From assembly GCF_040436405.1 (NCBI RefSeq), contig NZ_AP031575.1, positions 1,940,501-2,004,500 of the forward strand: DNA of 64,000 bases, given 5' to 3'. This DNA is from Marinomonas sp. THO17. Its GTDB lineage: Bacteria > Pseudomonadota > Gammaproteobacteria > Pseudomonadales > Marinomonadaceae. This document shows positions 38,496-46,681 of the stretch, in pieces (the first letter of the stretch is position 1; each line of letters opens with the position of its first letter). The notes below the pieces were generated by a model. The model was not told the origin of the DNA. It worked only from the letters and a program-made list of their open reading frames with translations, and searched no databases. The translations under genes were made by a program, and so were the position numbers.

Positions 38496-40586
38496 ATGTC
38501 TACTAATTTACTAGCCAATCTTTGGAACGATGCGGATGCGTCCCTAATGTCTGAGCCAGAATTATTGCAATATCGATCAAACTTGCTTGGTTCTGACATG
38601 CGCGTGACGAATTACGGTGGCGGCAATACCTCAGCCAAACTTCAAATGAATGACCCACTGACAGGACAAACTACTTCTGTTTTGTGGGTCAAAGGCTCTG
38701 GAGGGGATATTGGCTCCATGGGGCTGGAAGGTTTCTCAACACTTTATATGGATAAACTGAATCAGCTTTTGCCACTTTATCGTGGTGTCGAATTTGAAGA
38801 CGAAATGGTCGCGTATCTTCCCCATTGTACATTCAACCTGAATAGCAGAGCGGCAAGTATCGATACGCCTTTGCATGCCTATTTGCCTTATCTGCATGTT
38901 GACCACCTGCATCCAGATGCAGTAATTGCTATTGCTGCAAGCAAAAATAGCCAACAACTTACAAAGGAAATTTTTAACGGTGAAATTGGCTGGCTTCCTT
39001 GGCGCCGTCCTGGATTCCAACTGGGCATGGACTTACATAAAATTGCCACGGAGAATCCACATCTGAAAGGTGTGGTACTTGAAAGTCACGGACTATTTAC
39101 CTGGGCTAACGATAACAAAGAATGCTACCTCAATTCATTAAACATCATTAACAAAGCACAAAGCTGGTTAGAACAAAAAAGTGCTGGCAAAGCCACATTT
39201 GGTGGCGAACGATTTACCTCTTTGTCTGAAGACAAGCGTCGTCAAGTTGTTGCCCGCTTAATGCCACTGATTCGCGGCAAAACCAGTAAAAAACAACGTC
39301 AAATTGGTCACTTCAATGCTTGCGATGAAGTACTACAGTTTGTTAACTCTATGGATTTGGATCGTCTGGCAAAATTAGGCACTTCTTGTCCAGATCATTT
39401 CTTACGAACCAAAATCCGCCCTTTTGTGGTGGCTTATGACCCTCAAAAAGATAACTTGGATGAAGTCATCAAGTCCCTAGATAAAAGCTTGGCTGATTAT
39501 CGTGATGACTACGCCGGGTACTATCAACGCTGTAAACACGACAACAGTCCAGCCATGCGCGACCCAAACCCTGTCATTTATTTGATTCCAGGGGTCGGTA
39601 TGTTGTCCTTTGCAAAAGACAAAGCCACAGCACGAATTGCCGGTGAATTTTACGTGAATGCCATTAATGTAATGCGCGGCGCCGATAGTGTTAGTGAATA
39701 CGTTGGCTTACCTGAACAAGAGGCCTTTGATATTGAATATTGGCTGTTAGAAGAAGCAAAATTGCAGCGTATGCCGAAGCCCAAATCCTTAGCGGGTCAC
39801 ATTGCCTTGGTCACAGGCGGCGCTGGTGGCATTGGTTTAGCAACCGCAAAACGACTCGCAACAGAAGGTGCCAACATCGTACTGATGGACATTGATGAAG
39901 AAGCATTGACCGTTGCTAAAAATGAATTGTCCAACGAATTTGGCAAAGATTGCGCTGCAAGCATCAAAATGGATGTGACTCAGGAAGAGGATGTTGTTCA
40001 AGCAGTAAAACACTGTGCTCTTGCGTTTGGCGGCTTGGATATAGTGGTCTCCAATGCTGGCATTGCCTCTTCTGCCCCGCTAGAAGAAACCTCGCTTGAA
40101 CTATGGAATAAAAATCAAAGCATTTTATCAACAGGGTATTTCCTAGTTGCACGAGAAGCCTTTAGCTTGCTTAAACAGCAAAACATGGGCGGCAATATGG
40201 TGTTTATCGCCAGTAAAAATGGTTTGGTTGCCTCTGCCAATGCTAGTGCCTATTGTGTCGCTAAGGCAGCGGAAATCCAGCTTTCTCGATGTGTTGCGCT
40301 TGAAGGCGCACCTCTTGGCATTCGCTCTAACGTGGTAAACCCCGACGCGGTTCTGCGCGGTTCAAAAATCTGGACCGGTAAATGGAAAGAAGAGAGAGCA
40401 AGTGCTTATCAACTGTCAACAGATGATCTGGAAGAGCACTATCGTCAACGCAGTATGTTAAAACTGAACGTGCTACCAGAGGACATTGCAGAGGCCATCT
40501 ACTTCTTTGCCTCAGCCGCCTCTGCTAAGTCCACTGGCAACATTCTTAATGTGGATGCGGGTCACGCGCCATCCTTTACTCGCTAA
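38496..40586 (+). CDS. rhaD: Bifunctional rhamnulose-1-phosphate aldolase / short-chain dehydrogenase
   Basis: The 696-residue protein has an N-terminal class II aldolase domain (TNYGGGNTSAKL, LWVKGSGGDIG, HLHPDAVIAIAASKN; about 1-425). A C-terminal SDR follows, with LVTGGAGGIGLATAKRLA at about 433 and catalytic YCVAK. It would split rhamnulose 1-phosphate into DHAP and L-lactaldehyde, and oxidise or reduce the lactaldehyde. This fused form is the type found in rhizobia and many marine bacteria. Confidence 0.95.
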   Translation: MSTNLLANLWNDADASLMSEPELLQYRSNLLGSDMRVTNYGGGNTSAKLQMNDPLTGQTTSVLWVKGSGGDIGSMGLEGFSTLYMDKLNQLLPLYRGVEFEDEMVAYLPHCTFNLNSRAASIDTPLHAYLPYLHVDHLHPDAVIAIAASKNSQQLTKEIFNGEIGWLPWRRPGFQLGMDLHKIATENPHLKGVVLESHGLFTWANDNKECYLNSLNIINKAQSWLEQKSAGKATFGGERFTSLSEDKRRQVVARLMPLIRGKTSKKQRQIGHFNACDEVLQFVNSMDLDRLAKLGTSCPDHFLRTKIRPFVVAYDPQKDNLDEVIKSLDKSLADYRDDYAGYYQRCKHDNSPAMRDPNPVIYLIPGVGMLSFAKDKATARIAGEFYVNAINVMRGADSVSEYVGLPEQEAFDIEYWLLEEAKLQRMPKPKSLAGHIALVTGGAGGIGLATAKRLATEGANIVLMDIDEEALTVAKNELSNEFGKDCAASIKMDVTQEEDVVQAVKHCALAFGGLDIVVSNAGIASSAPLEETSLELWNKNQSILSTGYFLVAREAFSLLKQQNMGGNMVFIASKNGLVASANASAYCVAKAAEIQLSRCVALEGAPLGIRSNVVNPDAVLRGSKIWTGKWKEERASAYQLSTDDLEEHYRQRSMLKLNVLPEDIAEAIYFFASAASAKSTGNILNVDAGHAPSFTR

Positions 40587-40647
40587 CACATTAATAAATA
40601 ACATTGAACAAGAACCGACTAAATAAGAAAGATAAAAGGATTCGATC

Positions 40648-41940
40648 ATGACTCTATTAATTGATCAAAACTTGTTACAAGAACAAAACACTAAAACAGC
40701 ATCGGCACTAAACACAGATTACAACGCACTTGCAGAGAAGTTAGGCCGTTCAGGTATTCAAATTGACACCATCTTAGAGCAAGCAAAACAGTTTTCAGTC
40801 GCCCTTCCTTCTTGGGGCGTCGGCACAGGCGGAACTCGTTTCGCTCGCTTTCCAGGCCAAGGTGAACCTCGTAATATTTTTGAAAAGCTCGATGATTGCT
40901 CAGTTATTCAGCAACTTTCTCAAGCCACACCAGCAGTCTCATTACACATTCCTTGGGACAGACCAAAGGACCCAAAGGAACTACGACAATATGCTGAGCA
41001 ATATGGCCTGCATTTCGATGCAATGAACTCCAATACGTTCCAAGATCAAATTGGTCAGAAGGAGTCATATAAATTTGGTAGCTTGACACACACCAATAAA
41101 GCAGTGCGTGAACAAGCCATTGCTCATAACATTGATGTGGTGGAATTGGGTCAAAAACTTGGATCGAAAGCACTAACTGTCTGGGTAGGAGATGGTTCTA
41201 ACTTTCCGGGTCAACAGGATTTCAAAAACAGCTTTAGTCATTATTTAGACAGCATCAAGACGGTTTATAACAGCTTACCTAATGATTGGAACATGTTGCT
41301 AGAACATAAGATATTTGAGCCAGCCTTTTACTCAACTGTGATTCAAGATTGGGGCAGCAACTATCTGGCCGCCAAAGAAACCGGCGAACGCTGTTTATCC
41401 TTGGTGGATTTAGGGCACCATGCGCCAAACGTTAATATAGAAATGATCGTTAGTCGGCTAGCACAATTTGGTAAGTTAGGTGGTTTCCACTTTAATGACA
41501 GTAAATACGGCGATGATGATTTAGACAGCGGGTCAATCAATCCCTATCAGTTGTTCTTAATTTTCAACGAATTAACCAACATACGCGCTCAAAATCCTGC
41601 TTACAGCCCTTTCTATATGTTGGATCAGTCGCACAATGTAACCGATCCCATAGAGAGTCTGATGTACAGTGCAGCTGAAGTACAACGTGCTTTTGTAAAA
41701 AGCTTACTTGTCGACCGCCAAGCACTATCTCAGTATCAAGAAGATAATGACCCCATGATGGCACAAGCTACTCTAAAAGCAGCATATAACCTAGATGTCG
41801 AGCCAATACTGCAAATGGCCAGACAACAAAAAGGTGGAGCCATAGACCCCATTGCATGTTATCGACACAGTAAATATCGCCAAAGATGTGCTAAGCAACG
41901 TCCTATTGACCCAAATTCAAGCGGATCAGGCATAGTGTAA
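40648..41940 (+). CDS. rhaI: L-rhamnose isomerase (rhizobial type)
   Basis: The 430-residue TIM-barrel isomerase has SLHIPWDRP, LTVWVGDGSNFPGQQDF, the metal-binding EHKIFEPAFYSTV and GGFHFNDSKYGDDDLDSGS. It belongs to the rhamnose catabolism isomerases related to xylose isomerase and converts rhamnose to rhamnulose. It follows rhaD by 61 bases with an AAAAGGA site, so it is cotranscribed. It converges with the pectin methylesterase gene. Confidence 0.94.
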   Translation: MTLLIDQNLLQEQNTKTASALNTDYNALAEKLGRSGIQIDTILEQAKQFSVALPSWGVGTGGTRFARFPGQGEPRNIFEKLDDCSVIQQLSQATPAVSLHIPWDRPKDPKELRQYAEQYGLHFDAMNSNTFQDQIGQKESYKFGSLTHTNKAVREQAIAHNIDVVELGQKLGSKALTVWVGDGSNFPGQQDFKNSFSHYLDSIKTVYNSLPNDWNMLLEHKIFEPAFYSTVIQDWGSNYLAAKETGERCLSLVDLGHHAPNVNIEMIVSRLAQFGKLGGFHFNDSKYGDDDLDSGSINPYQLFLIFNELTNIRAQNPAYSPFYMLDQSHNVTDPIESLMYSAAEVQRAFVKSLLVDRQALSQYQEDNDPMMAQATLKAAYNLDVEPILQMARQQKGGAIDPIACYRHSKYRQRCAKQRPIDPNSSGSGIV

Positions 41941-42004
41941 CAGGAGAAATTAAATTGCCTGGAAAGTACTAACCTCTACTATTTCAGGTTCACAAATACG
42001 AAAT

Positions 42005-42946
42005 TTAGGCTCTGCGTTGTGCTCCCGGGCCGGTATTATTCCTCTCATAAAATCTTGCGTCGGTGTCTGGATAAAAAAAGCGTTTGTCGCCGTTTTTATC
42101 CAGACCATGCATCTTATCCCAACCATAGATATGATCATCCAAATAACACTCAATAAAAGCGGCATAGCCTATCGCATCAGGATCAGCATAACGGCCATCA
42201 TGGAAATCTTTGGTCGGATGCCAAGGCCGACCTAATGCATAAGAACCCACTTTAACATCAATATTTTCACGAACAACACTACATCGTAGAAAAACCAAAC
42301 CAACTTCATTTAGCTTTGAAGTACTGGGTGCTGACACATAACCCATTACCTTTGAGGTGGTTGGGTACGCCTTACAAACCAACTCACACTTTTCAAATAA
42401 CGCATGGCCTGAACCAAATATAAAATCTATGTTGCCTTTAATCACACACTGCTTCAGCTGACTTTTTCCGCCTAAGGTACAAAAAGTATCTTGAAAACTA
42501 TCAAGGCACAGGTGTTCAAGCTGAATATCTTTACTATTTTCCGTTAACAATAAAGCAACCGCTTGAGGGTGATGAATTTTAGTTGAGTCAGAAACTTGTT
42601 TTTTGACATTGGCGATATAATCCCAACGATTTGAGATGCTAAGGTGCTTTACAGAGACTTGCTGAGCATTTATTGCAACAATTCGACTGCCAAGTGTACT
42701 CACCAGTTTCCCTGAATCTTTCAGCATACCGGCACATATAGATTCATAAATATGAGTTTTGTCTTTTCCCGCACCTATGATCTCAACATGATCTCGCGAG
42801 ATAGAAAAAGACTCTTGGTACTCTCCTGCCGCCAGATAAATACGATATAAAGAATCATCTTGTGGCGCTGCATCCAAAGCCTGTTGGATCGAAGTAAATG
42901 CTCCCATCTTGGCTTTTGGTGATACCCAAGCATGATAATTTTCCAT
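42005..42946 (-). CDS. Pectin methylesterase, cytoplasmic type
   Basis: The 313-residue CE8 beta-helix protein has IYLAAGEYQESF, the catalytic-region QDTFCTLGGKSQLKQC, GNIDFIFGSGHALFEKCEL with the catalytic Asp, and LGRPWH. It starts MENYHAWVSPKAKMGAF with no signal peptide or lipobox, so it should act in the cytoplasm on short methylated oligogalacturonides after uptake. It would prepare them for the oligogalacturonate lyase encoded nearby. No exported pectinase is in the window. Confidence 0.92.
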   Translation of the reverse strand: MENYHAWVSPKAKMGAFTSIQQALDAAPQDDSLYRIYLAAGEYQESFSISRDHVEIIGAGKDKTHIYESICAGMLKDSGKLVSTLGSRIVAINAQQVSVKHLSISNRWDYIANVKKQVSDSTKIHHPQAVALLLTENSKDIQLEHLCLDSFQDTFCTLGGKSQLKQCVIKGNIDFIFGSGHALFEKCELVCKAYPTTSKVMGYVSAPSTSKLNEVGLVFLRCSVVRENIDVKVGSYALGRPWHPTKDFHDGRYADPDAIGYAAFIECYLDDHIYGWDKMHGLDKNGDKRFFYPDTDARFYERNNTGPGAQRRA

Positions 42947-42994
42947 CGCTTAACCTCGCAGTCGTTTGATGTTATTCAACAAAGCGCACCATCA

Positions 42995-43030
42995 ACTAAA
43001 AAAGGAAGGACAAATGCCCTTCCCTTTTAA
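42995..43030 (-). terminator. Terminator after the RpiB/LacAB-type gene
   Basis: On the minus strand AAAGGGAAGG pairs with CCTTCC around an 8-base loop and is followed by seven T. It separates the isomerase gene from the pectin methylesterase gene downstream. Confidence 0.6.
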
Positions 43031-43062
43031 ATTCTGATCCAAGGATTTGAAATCGCTAGTCG

Positions 43063-43701
43063 CTATTCTATTAAAGAGCGAACATAGGCTTCAATTTCAG
43101 GACTTTGTCCATTTTCAAACAAGCACTGCTGGAAACGCTTGCCTGTTACAGCCGTTGTCACTAGCTCTGGATCCATGGCTTTTAGGGTATCAAGGTAATT
43201 ATCCTTCATTGTTGCGGCTTTTACTTGGTTCAAAATACCCGCATTACGAACCTGAGGTTCTTTACGTTCAACTGGATACCCTTCACCACGCGGCCCTGTA
43301 AAGGCTTTCTCAAAAATGTAACGTGCGTTTAATTCCGCTGCCCAACCAAAGCCTTTAGCAAACGCCATCGCAATGGCATTGCCATTATTAATTTGATTAA
43401 ACAAAAAGGCGTCCGAAGGCTCCAAGCAATATCCACATACCACACCAGGATGTGCATTTAGAGACATCATGGCACCTTGACCCGTCCCACAGCCCGCAAC
43501 GACAAAATCGACCGCTTTGGCATTAAGTAAAATGCTGGCCATAATACCAAGGTGAATGTAGGTAAGATGATGATCCTTTTCATCGCTCATACCCACGTTA
43601 TAGACATCATGATTCAAGCCGCCTGCAACATCATTTAATTGCTCAAGAATGATTGCATTCTTGCCGGCCTGGCTGTTTTCCATCATTAGTGCAATTTTCA
43701 T
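43063..43701 (-). CDS. RpiB/LacA/LacB-family isomerase, DhuI-like (unsaturated-uronate isomerase candidate)
   Basis: The 212-residue protein has the RpiB/LacAB pattern, with ALMMENSQAGKNAIILEQL at the N-terminus and the active-site Cys in FVVAGCGTGQGAMMS, plus a family-specific C-terminal third. Family members next to uronate genes (DhuI) isomerise 4-deoxy-5-hexosulose uronate (DHU/DKI) to the 2,5-diketo acid, replacing KduI. It directly follows kdgF (1-base gap), whose product is DHU. No kduI or kduD is in the window. Function is inferred from this context. Confidence 0.8.
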   Translation of the reverse strand: MKIALMMENSQAGKNAIILEQLNDVAGGLNHDVYNVGMSDEKDHHLTYIHLGIMASILLNAKAVDFVVAGCGTGQGAMMSLNAHPGVVCGYCLEPSDAFLFNQINNGNAIAMAFAKGFGWAAELNARYIFEKAFTGPRGEGYPVERKEPQVRNAGILNQVKAATMKDNYLDTLKAMDPELVTTAVTGKRFQQCLFENGQSPEIEAYVRSLIE

Positions 43702-43702
43702 A

Positions 43703-44059
43703 TCAAGAATCCTGTTTTTTATAGTAAGAGTCTTCTAGACCCAGAAAGTCTTTGCGCATAGGAGTGAAGTTGTCCAGCAATATGCCAGGCTCTAAACACA
43801 CGCAACCATGCATCACATTTGGCTCTTTATAGAGTGTGTCGCCTTGGCTCACGATGCGTGTTTCATCACCAATGGTAAATTCAAATTTGCCCGAAAGAAC
43901 ATAGGTTAGCTGCTCGTGAGGATGATTGTGTAACGGCCCCACTGCGCCTTTTTCAAAGTGTACTTCAACAGTCATGATGTTATCTGAGTACGCCATAATT
44001 TTGCGAGAAACGCCGTCACCTAAGTCTTCAAGTGGGACTTCTTTATTGTAAACAAACAT
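43703..44059 (-). CDS. kdgF: Cupin KdgF, unsaturated uronate linearisation
   Basis: The 118-residue cupin has the metal-binding GPLHNHPHEQLTYVLSGKFEF and NVMHGCVCLEPG. KdgF converts 4,5-unsaturated galacturonate to the linear keto form. It is the first gene after the KdgR-like box at 44131-44149, with a sigma-70-like promoter between. It pairs with the isomerase gene downstream. Confidence 0.92.
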   Translation of the reverse strand: MFVYNKEVPLEDLGDGVSRKIMAYSDNIMTVEVHFEKGAVGPLHNHPHEQLTYVLSGKFEFTIGDETRIVSQGDTLYKEPNVMHGCVCLEPGILLDNFTPMRKDFLGLEDSYYKKQDS

Positions 44060-44095
44060 AGGATAGCTCTTAGTATTCTTGTTTTAGACTCAGAT

Positions 44096-44125
44096 ACTAT
44101 AGCAGCCAAACAAAACATTATTCAA
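44096..44125 (-). promoter_or_regulatory. Predicted kdgF promoter
   Basis: On the minus strand TTGAAT (44125-44120) and TATAGT (44101-44096) are 18 bases apart. The KdgR-like box core begins 8 bases upstream of the -35, the same spacing as at the ogl promoter. Confidence 0.55.
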
Positions 44126-44130
44126 TATTT

Positions 44131-44149
44131 TATGAAAAAGCGTTTCAAT
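44131..44149. promoter_or_regulatory. KdgR-like box upstream of kdgF
   Basis: TATGAAAAAGCGTTTCAAT contains the inverted repeat TGAAA-N5-TTTCA (44133-44147). It resembles the GAAA...TTTC half-sites of KdgR operators in pectinolytic enterobacteria. The IclR-type regulator gene is adjacent. Confidence 0.65.
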
Positions 44150-44335
44150 TAATTCTTAAAAACAAATGTATCTTAAGATTAAATCTGAAATGGTAAGGTG
44201 AGAACACAAGCAATCAATAAGATAAGATCGATAAATGAACTTGTCTAAATCTCCATCCATTGTTTATTGGCAGAGAAGCATGATTATGCGCGGCCATAGA
44301 AAAAACATAGCCGCGTTAATGGTAAGGATGGAGGA

Positions 44336-45127
44336 TTAGGCGGCTTTTACGTAACCCAGTTTTTCTGACACTTGTGCTGCCGCTTCTTTTAACAAACTGG
44401 TGTAAGTCTCAAATTTTTCTTGAGTATAACGCAAGGTTGGAAAAGACAAGCTCAAACCCGCCACCACATTACCTAAGCGATCGTATATAGGAGCAGCAAT
44501 ACAACGTAACCCTTCTTCTTGCTCCTCATTATCCATGCCAAAACCCTGCTTTTTCACTTCTTCCAATTCCACCAAAAGGGATTCAATGGAACGATGTGTT
44601 TTCGCAGTGGATGGAACGAAGTCAATGCCTTTAAAGATTTCACGAATGTAGCTTTCAGGACGTTCAGCCAGTAAAACTTTACCAATTGCCGTTGAATAAA
44701 GTGGATTACGACCACCAATACGAGACTGCATACGTAAATTATACTGAGCATCTACCTTGTAGATGTACATAATGCTGTCATGATCACGAATACCTAGGTG
44801 CAAAGCTTCTTTTGTCAGCTCACCTATACGCGTCATATGAGGTTCTGTTAGAGACACTAAATCTACGTGCTCCAAGGCTTTTGCTCCAGTCTCAAAGAGC
44901 TTCAATGTCAAAGAGTAACGATCGTCTTCCCCTTCTTGACTGACAACTCCTAACATTTTCATAGTTTGCAGAAAACGATATACGGTACTTTTAGAGGTCA
45001 TGACCTTTTGTGAAAGCTCAGTCACACCTGAAGACTTTTTCTCGGCAAGGGCATTCAGAATAGCGAAAACCTTCATGACTGAAGAGACGGGTTCAATTTG
45101 TTGATGGCTATTTTCTTCTTTCGACAT
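44336..45127 (-). CDS. kdgR: IclR-family regulator KdgR
   Basis: The 263-residue protein has an N-terminal winged helix (VTELSQKVMTSKSTVYRFLQTMKML) and an IclR effector domain (LHLGIRDHDSIMYIYKVDAQ, STAIGKVLLAERPE, EEQEEGLRCIAAPIYD). KdgR proteins respond to 2-keto-3-deoxygluconate or related uronate intermediates. It is divergent from ogl and upstream of kdgF, with KdgR-like boxes before both. A TTTCA-N7-TGAAA repeat (45153-45169) lies in its own leader. Confidence 0.92.
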   Translation of the reverse strand: MSKEENSHQQIEPVSSVMKVFAILNALAEKKSSGVTELSQKVMTSKSTVYRFLQTMKMLGVVSQEGEDDRYSLTLKLFETGAKALEHVDLVSLTEPHMTRIGELTKEALHLGIRDHDSIMYIYKVDAQYNLRMQSRIGGRNPLYSTAIGKVLLAERPESYIREIFKGIDFVPSTAKTHRSIESLLVELEEVKKQGFGMDNEEQEEGLRCIAAPIYDRLGNVVAGLSLSFPTLRYTQEKFETYTSLLKEAAAQVSEKLGYVKAA

Positions 45128-45152
45128 AAGCTTCTTCTTCGAACATCAATGG

Positions 45153-45187
45153 TTTCATTTTTTTTGAAATGTAATTTTGCGATTATA
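45153..45187 (-). promoter_or_regulatory. kdgR -10 element and leader inverted repeat
   Basis: A perfect TATAAT lies on the minus strand at 45187-45182, without a clear -35. Just downstream, TTTCA-N7-TGAAA (45153-45169) could be an autoregulatory site. The half-sites point the opposite way from those of the kdgF and ogl boxes. Confidence 0.4.
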
Positions 45188-45291
45188 GTGTAAATTCTCA
45201 ACAAGTAACATCCCTATTAGTTTTACTCATTTTATGCAGGCTAGATGAGAAAAACCTTTCTCGCCATTTTTTTGAATAAATTAAAATTATT

Positions 45292-45310
45292 TTCGAAACA
45301 GCTTTTCATT
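45292..45310. promoter_or_regulatory. KdgR-like box upstream of ogl
   Basis: TTCGAAACAGCTTTTCATT has GAAA-N5-TTTC (45295-45307), the same geometry as the kdgF box. It lies 8 bases (core end to -35) upstream of the ogl -35. Confidence 0.65.
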
Positions 45311-45315
45311 TTTTG

Positions 45316-45343
45316 TTGACAGCATCAACTCAAACTTTATATT
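45316..45343 (+). promoter_or_regulatory. Predicted ogl promoter
   Basis: A perfect TTGACA (45316-45321) and TATATT (45338-45343) are 16 bases apart. The transcript leader to ATG 45412 would be about 60 bases. Confidence 0.65.
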
Positions 45344-45411
45344 ATCAATTTCAAATGATCCTCATTACCTGTCGACCTTTTCGACCATTAACAAAAATAA
45401 GAGAGGGATAC

Positions 45412-46563
45412 ATGCCACTCGGTCAGCTTTTATCATTACCTTTTAAGCATGCTAAAGATGCTAAAACGGGTGCAAGCATCTCACAAATTACGCCAGACAA
45501 CTTTATTTGTAACCGAAATTATTTTTATCAAAAATGCTTCACAAATGATGGCAATAAGTTGTTATTGGCAGGAAATTTTGATCAAAATCGCAATTACCAC
45601 TTGTTTGACCTTGAGGAAGAAACAGCACTACAACTTACCGAAGGCAGCGGTGACAATGTCTTTGGTGGGTTCTTAACCAGCCAAGATGACGCGCTCATCT
45701 TTGTTAAAAACAACAAACAACTCATTCGTGTCGATTTAAAAACTCAAGAACACAGCACACTTTACGAAGTCGCAAAAGGCTGGATTGGTTATGGCACTTG
45801 GGTACCTAACTCAGCGTGCACTAAAGTGGTTGGCATCGAAATCAAAGACACAGATTACATTGAGTTGGACAGTTGGGAAAAATTTGCTCAACTTTACCAT
45901 CAAAGCCCTCGCTGTCGATTAATTTCCATCGACCTACAAACAGGTCAGCGTAATGTAGTCTATGAAGAAAATATCTGGCTTGGCCATCCGCTGTATCGTC
46001 CAAATGACGATAATACCGTGGCCTTTTGTCATGAGGGCCCTCATGATTTAGTAGAAACTCGAATGTGGATGGTTGATGAAAACGGTGACAATCTGCGCAA
46101 AGTCTACGAACAGAACCAAGACGAATCCTGTACTCACGAATTCTTTGTGCCTGATGGTTCTAAAATGATGTTCGTGTCCTACCGTCCCAATACCAACAAA
46201 CGTGAACTTTGCTCCGTGGATGCCAACACACTGGAATTCAAAGTGGAAACCGAAATGCCGGCTTGCAGTCACTTAATGAGTAATTATGACGGCAGCCTAG
46301 TGGTTGGCGATGGTTCAGGCACCCCAGTGGATGTTACTGACACTTCTGGGCACACCATAGAGAACGACCCAAATCTTTATGTGATTGATCTAAATACAGA
46401 TTCTATCAAGGCTATCGCTGAGCACAACACCAGTTGGGCAGTGTTGAACGGTGATCGCCAAATCAATCACCCGCATCCTTCTTTTACGCCTGACAATCAA
46501 TCAGTGTTATATGGATCCGATGTGAATGGCTCACCAGCAGTTTACATGGCTAGTATTTCTTAG
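45412..46563 (+). CDS. ogl: Oligogalacturonate lyase
   Basis: ATG 45412, preceded by GAGAGGG, gives 383 residues, close to characterised Ogl proteins (about 388). A longer frame from 45313 would start within the promoter. The protein is a seven-bladed beta-propeller with HEFFVPDGSKMMFVSYRP and SHLMSNYDGSLVVGDGSG. It splits di- and trigalacturonates to unsaturated uronate in the cytoplasm, feeding KdgF. A strong terminator follows. Confidence 0.93.
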   Translation: MPLGQLLSLPFKHAKDAKTGASISQITPDNFICNRNYFYQKCFTNDGNKLLLAGNFDQNRNYHLFDLEEETALQLTEGSGDNVFGGFLTSQDDALIFVKNNKQLIRVDLKTQEHSTLYEVAKGWIGYGTWVPNSACTKVVGIEIKDTDYIELDSWEKFAQLYHQSPRCRLISIDLQTGQRNVVYEENIWLGHPLYRPNDDNTVAFCHEGPHDLVETRMWMVDENGDNLRKVYEQNQDESCTHEFFVPDGSKMMFVSYRPNTNKRELCSVDANTLEFKVETEMPACSHLMSNYDGSLVVGDGSGTPVDVTDTSGHTIENDPNLYVIDLNTDSIKAIAEHNTSWAVLNGDRQINHPHPSFTPDNQSVLYGSDVNGSPAVYMASIS

Positions 46564-46643
46564 TGAGAGAAATAGCTAAAGGAAAGTGAAGTTTTGAGGC
46601 TCAAACGAGTCTCACCATGAGTGTTACTCTCTGTAAGAGTTTT

Positions 46644-46673
46644 GCCCAGTTAGGATACTAACTGGGCTTTTTT
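46644..46673 (+). terminator. Intrinsic terminator after ogl
   Basis: A 10-bp perfect stem GCCCAGTTAG / CTAACTGGGC with a GATA loop and a run of six T. It lies just before the end of the convergent glmS gene. Confidence 0.85.
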
Positions 46674-46681
46674 AGCACAAG

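Noticed and set aside
41941..42004. Terminator between rhaI and the pectin methylesterase gene (AACCT/AGGTT hairpin)
   Set aside because: The stem is only 5 bp and no T-run follows on either strand.
44289..44315. CGCGGC/GCCGCG hairpin after kdgR as a terminator
   Set aside because: The 15-base loop contains the T-run and none follows the stem, so termination is doubtful.
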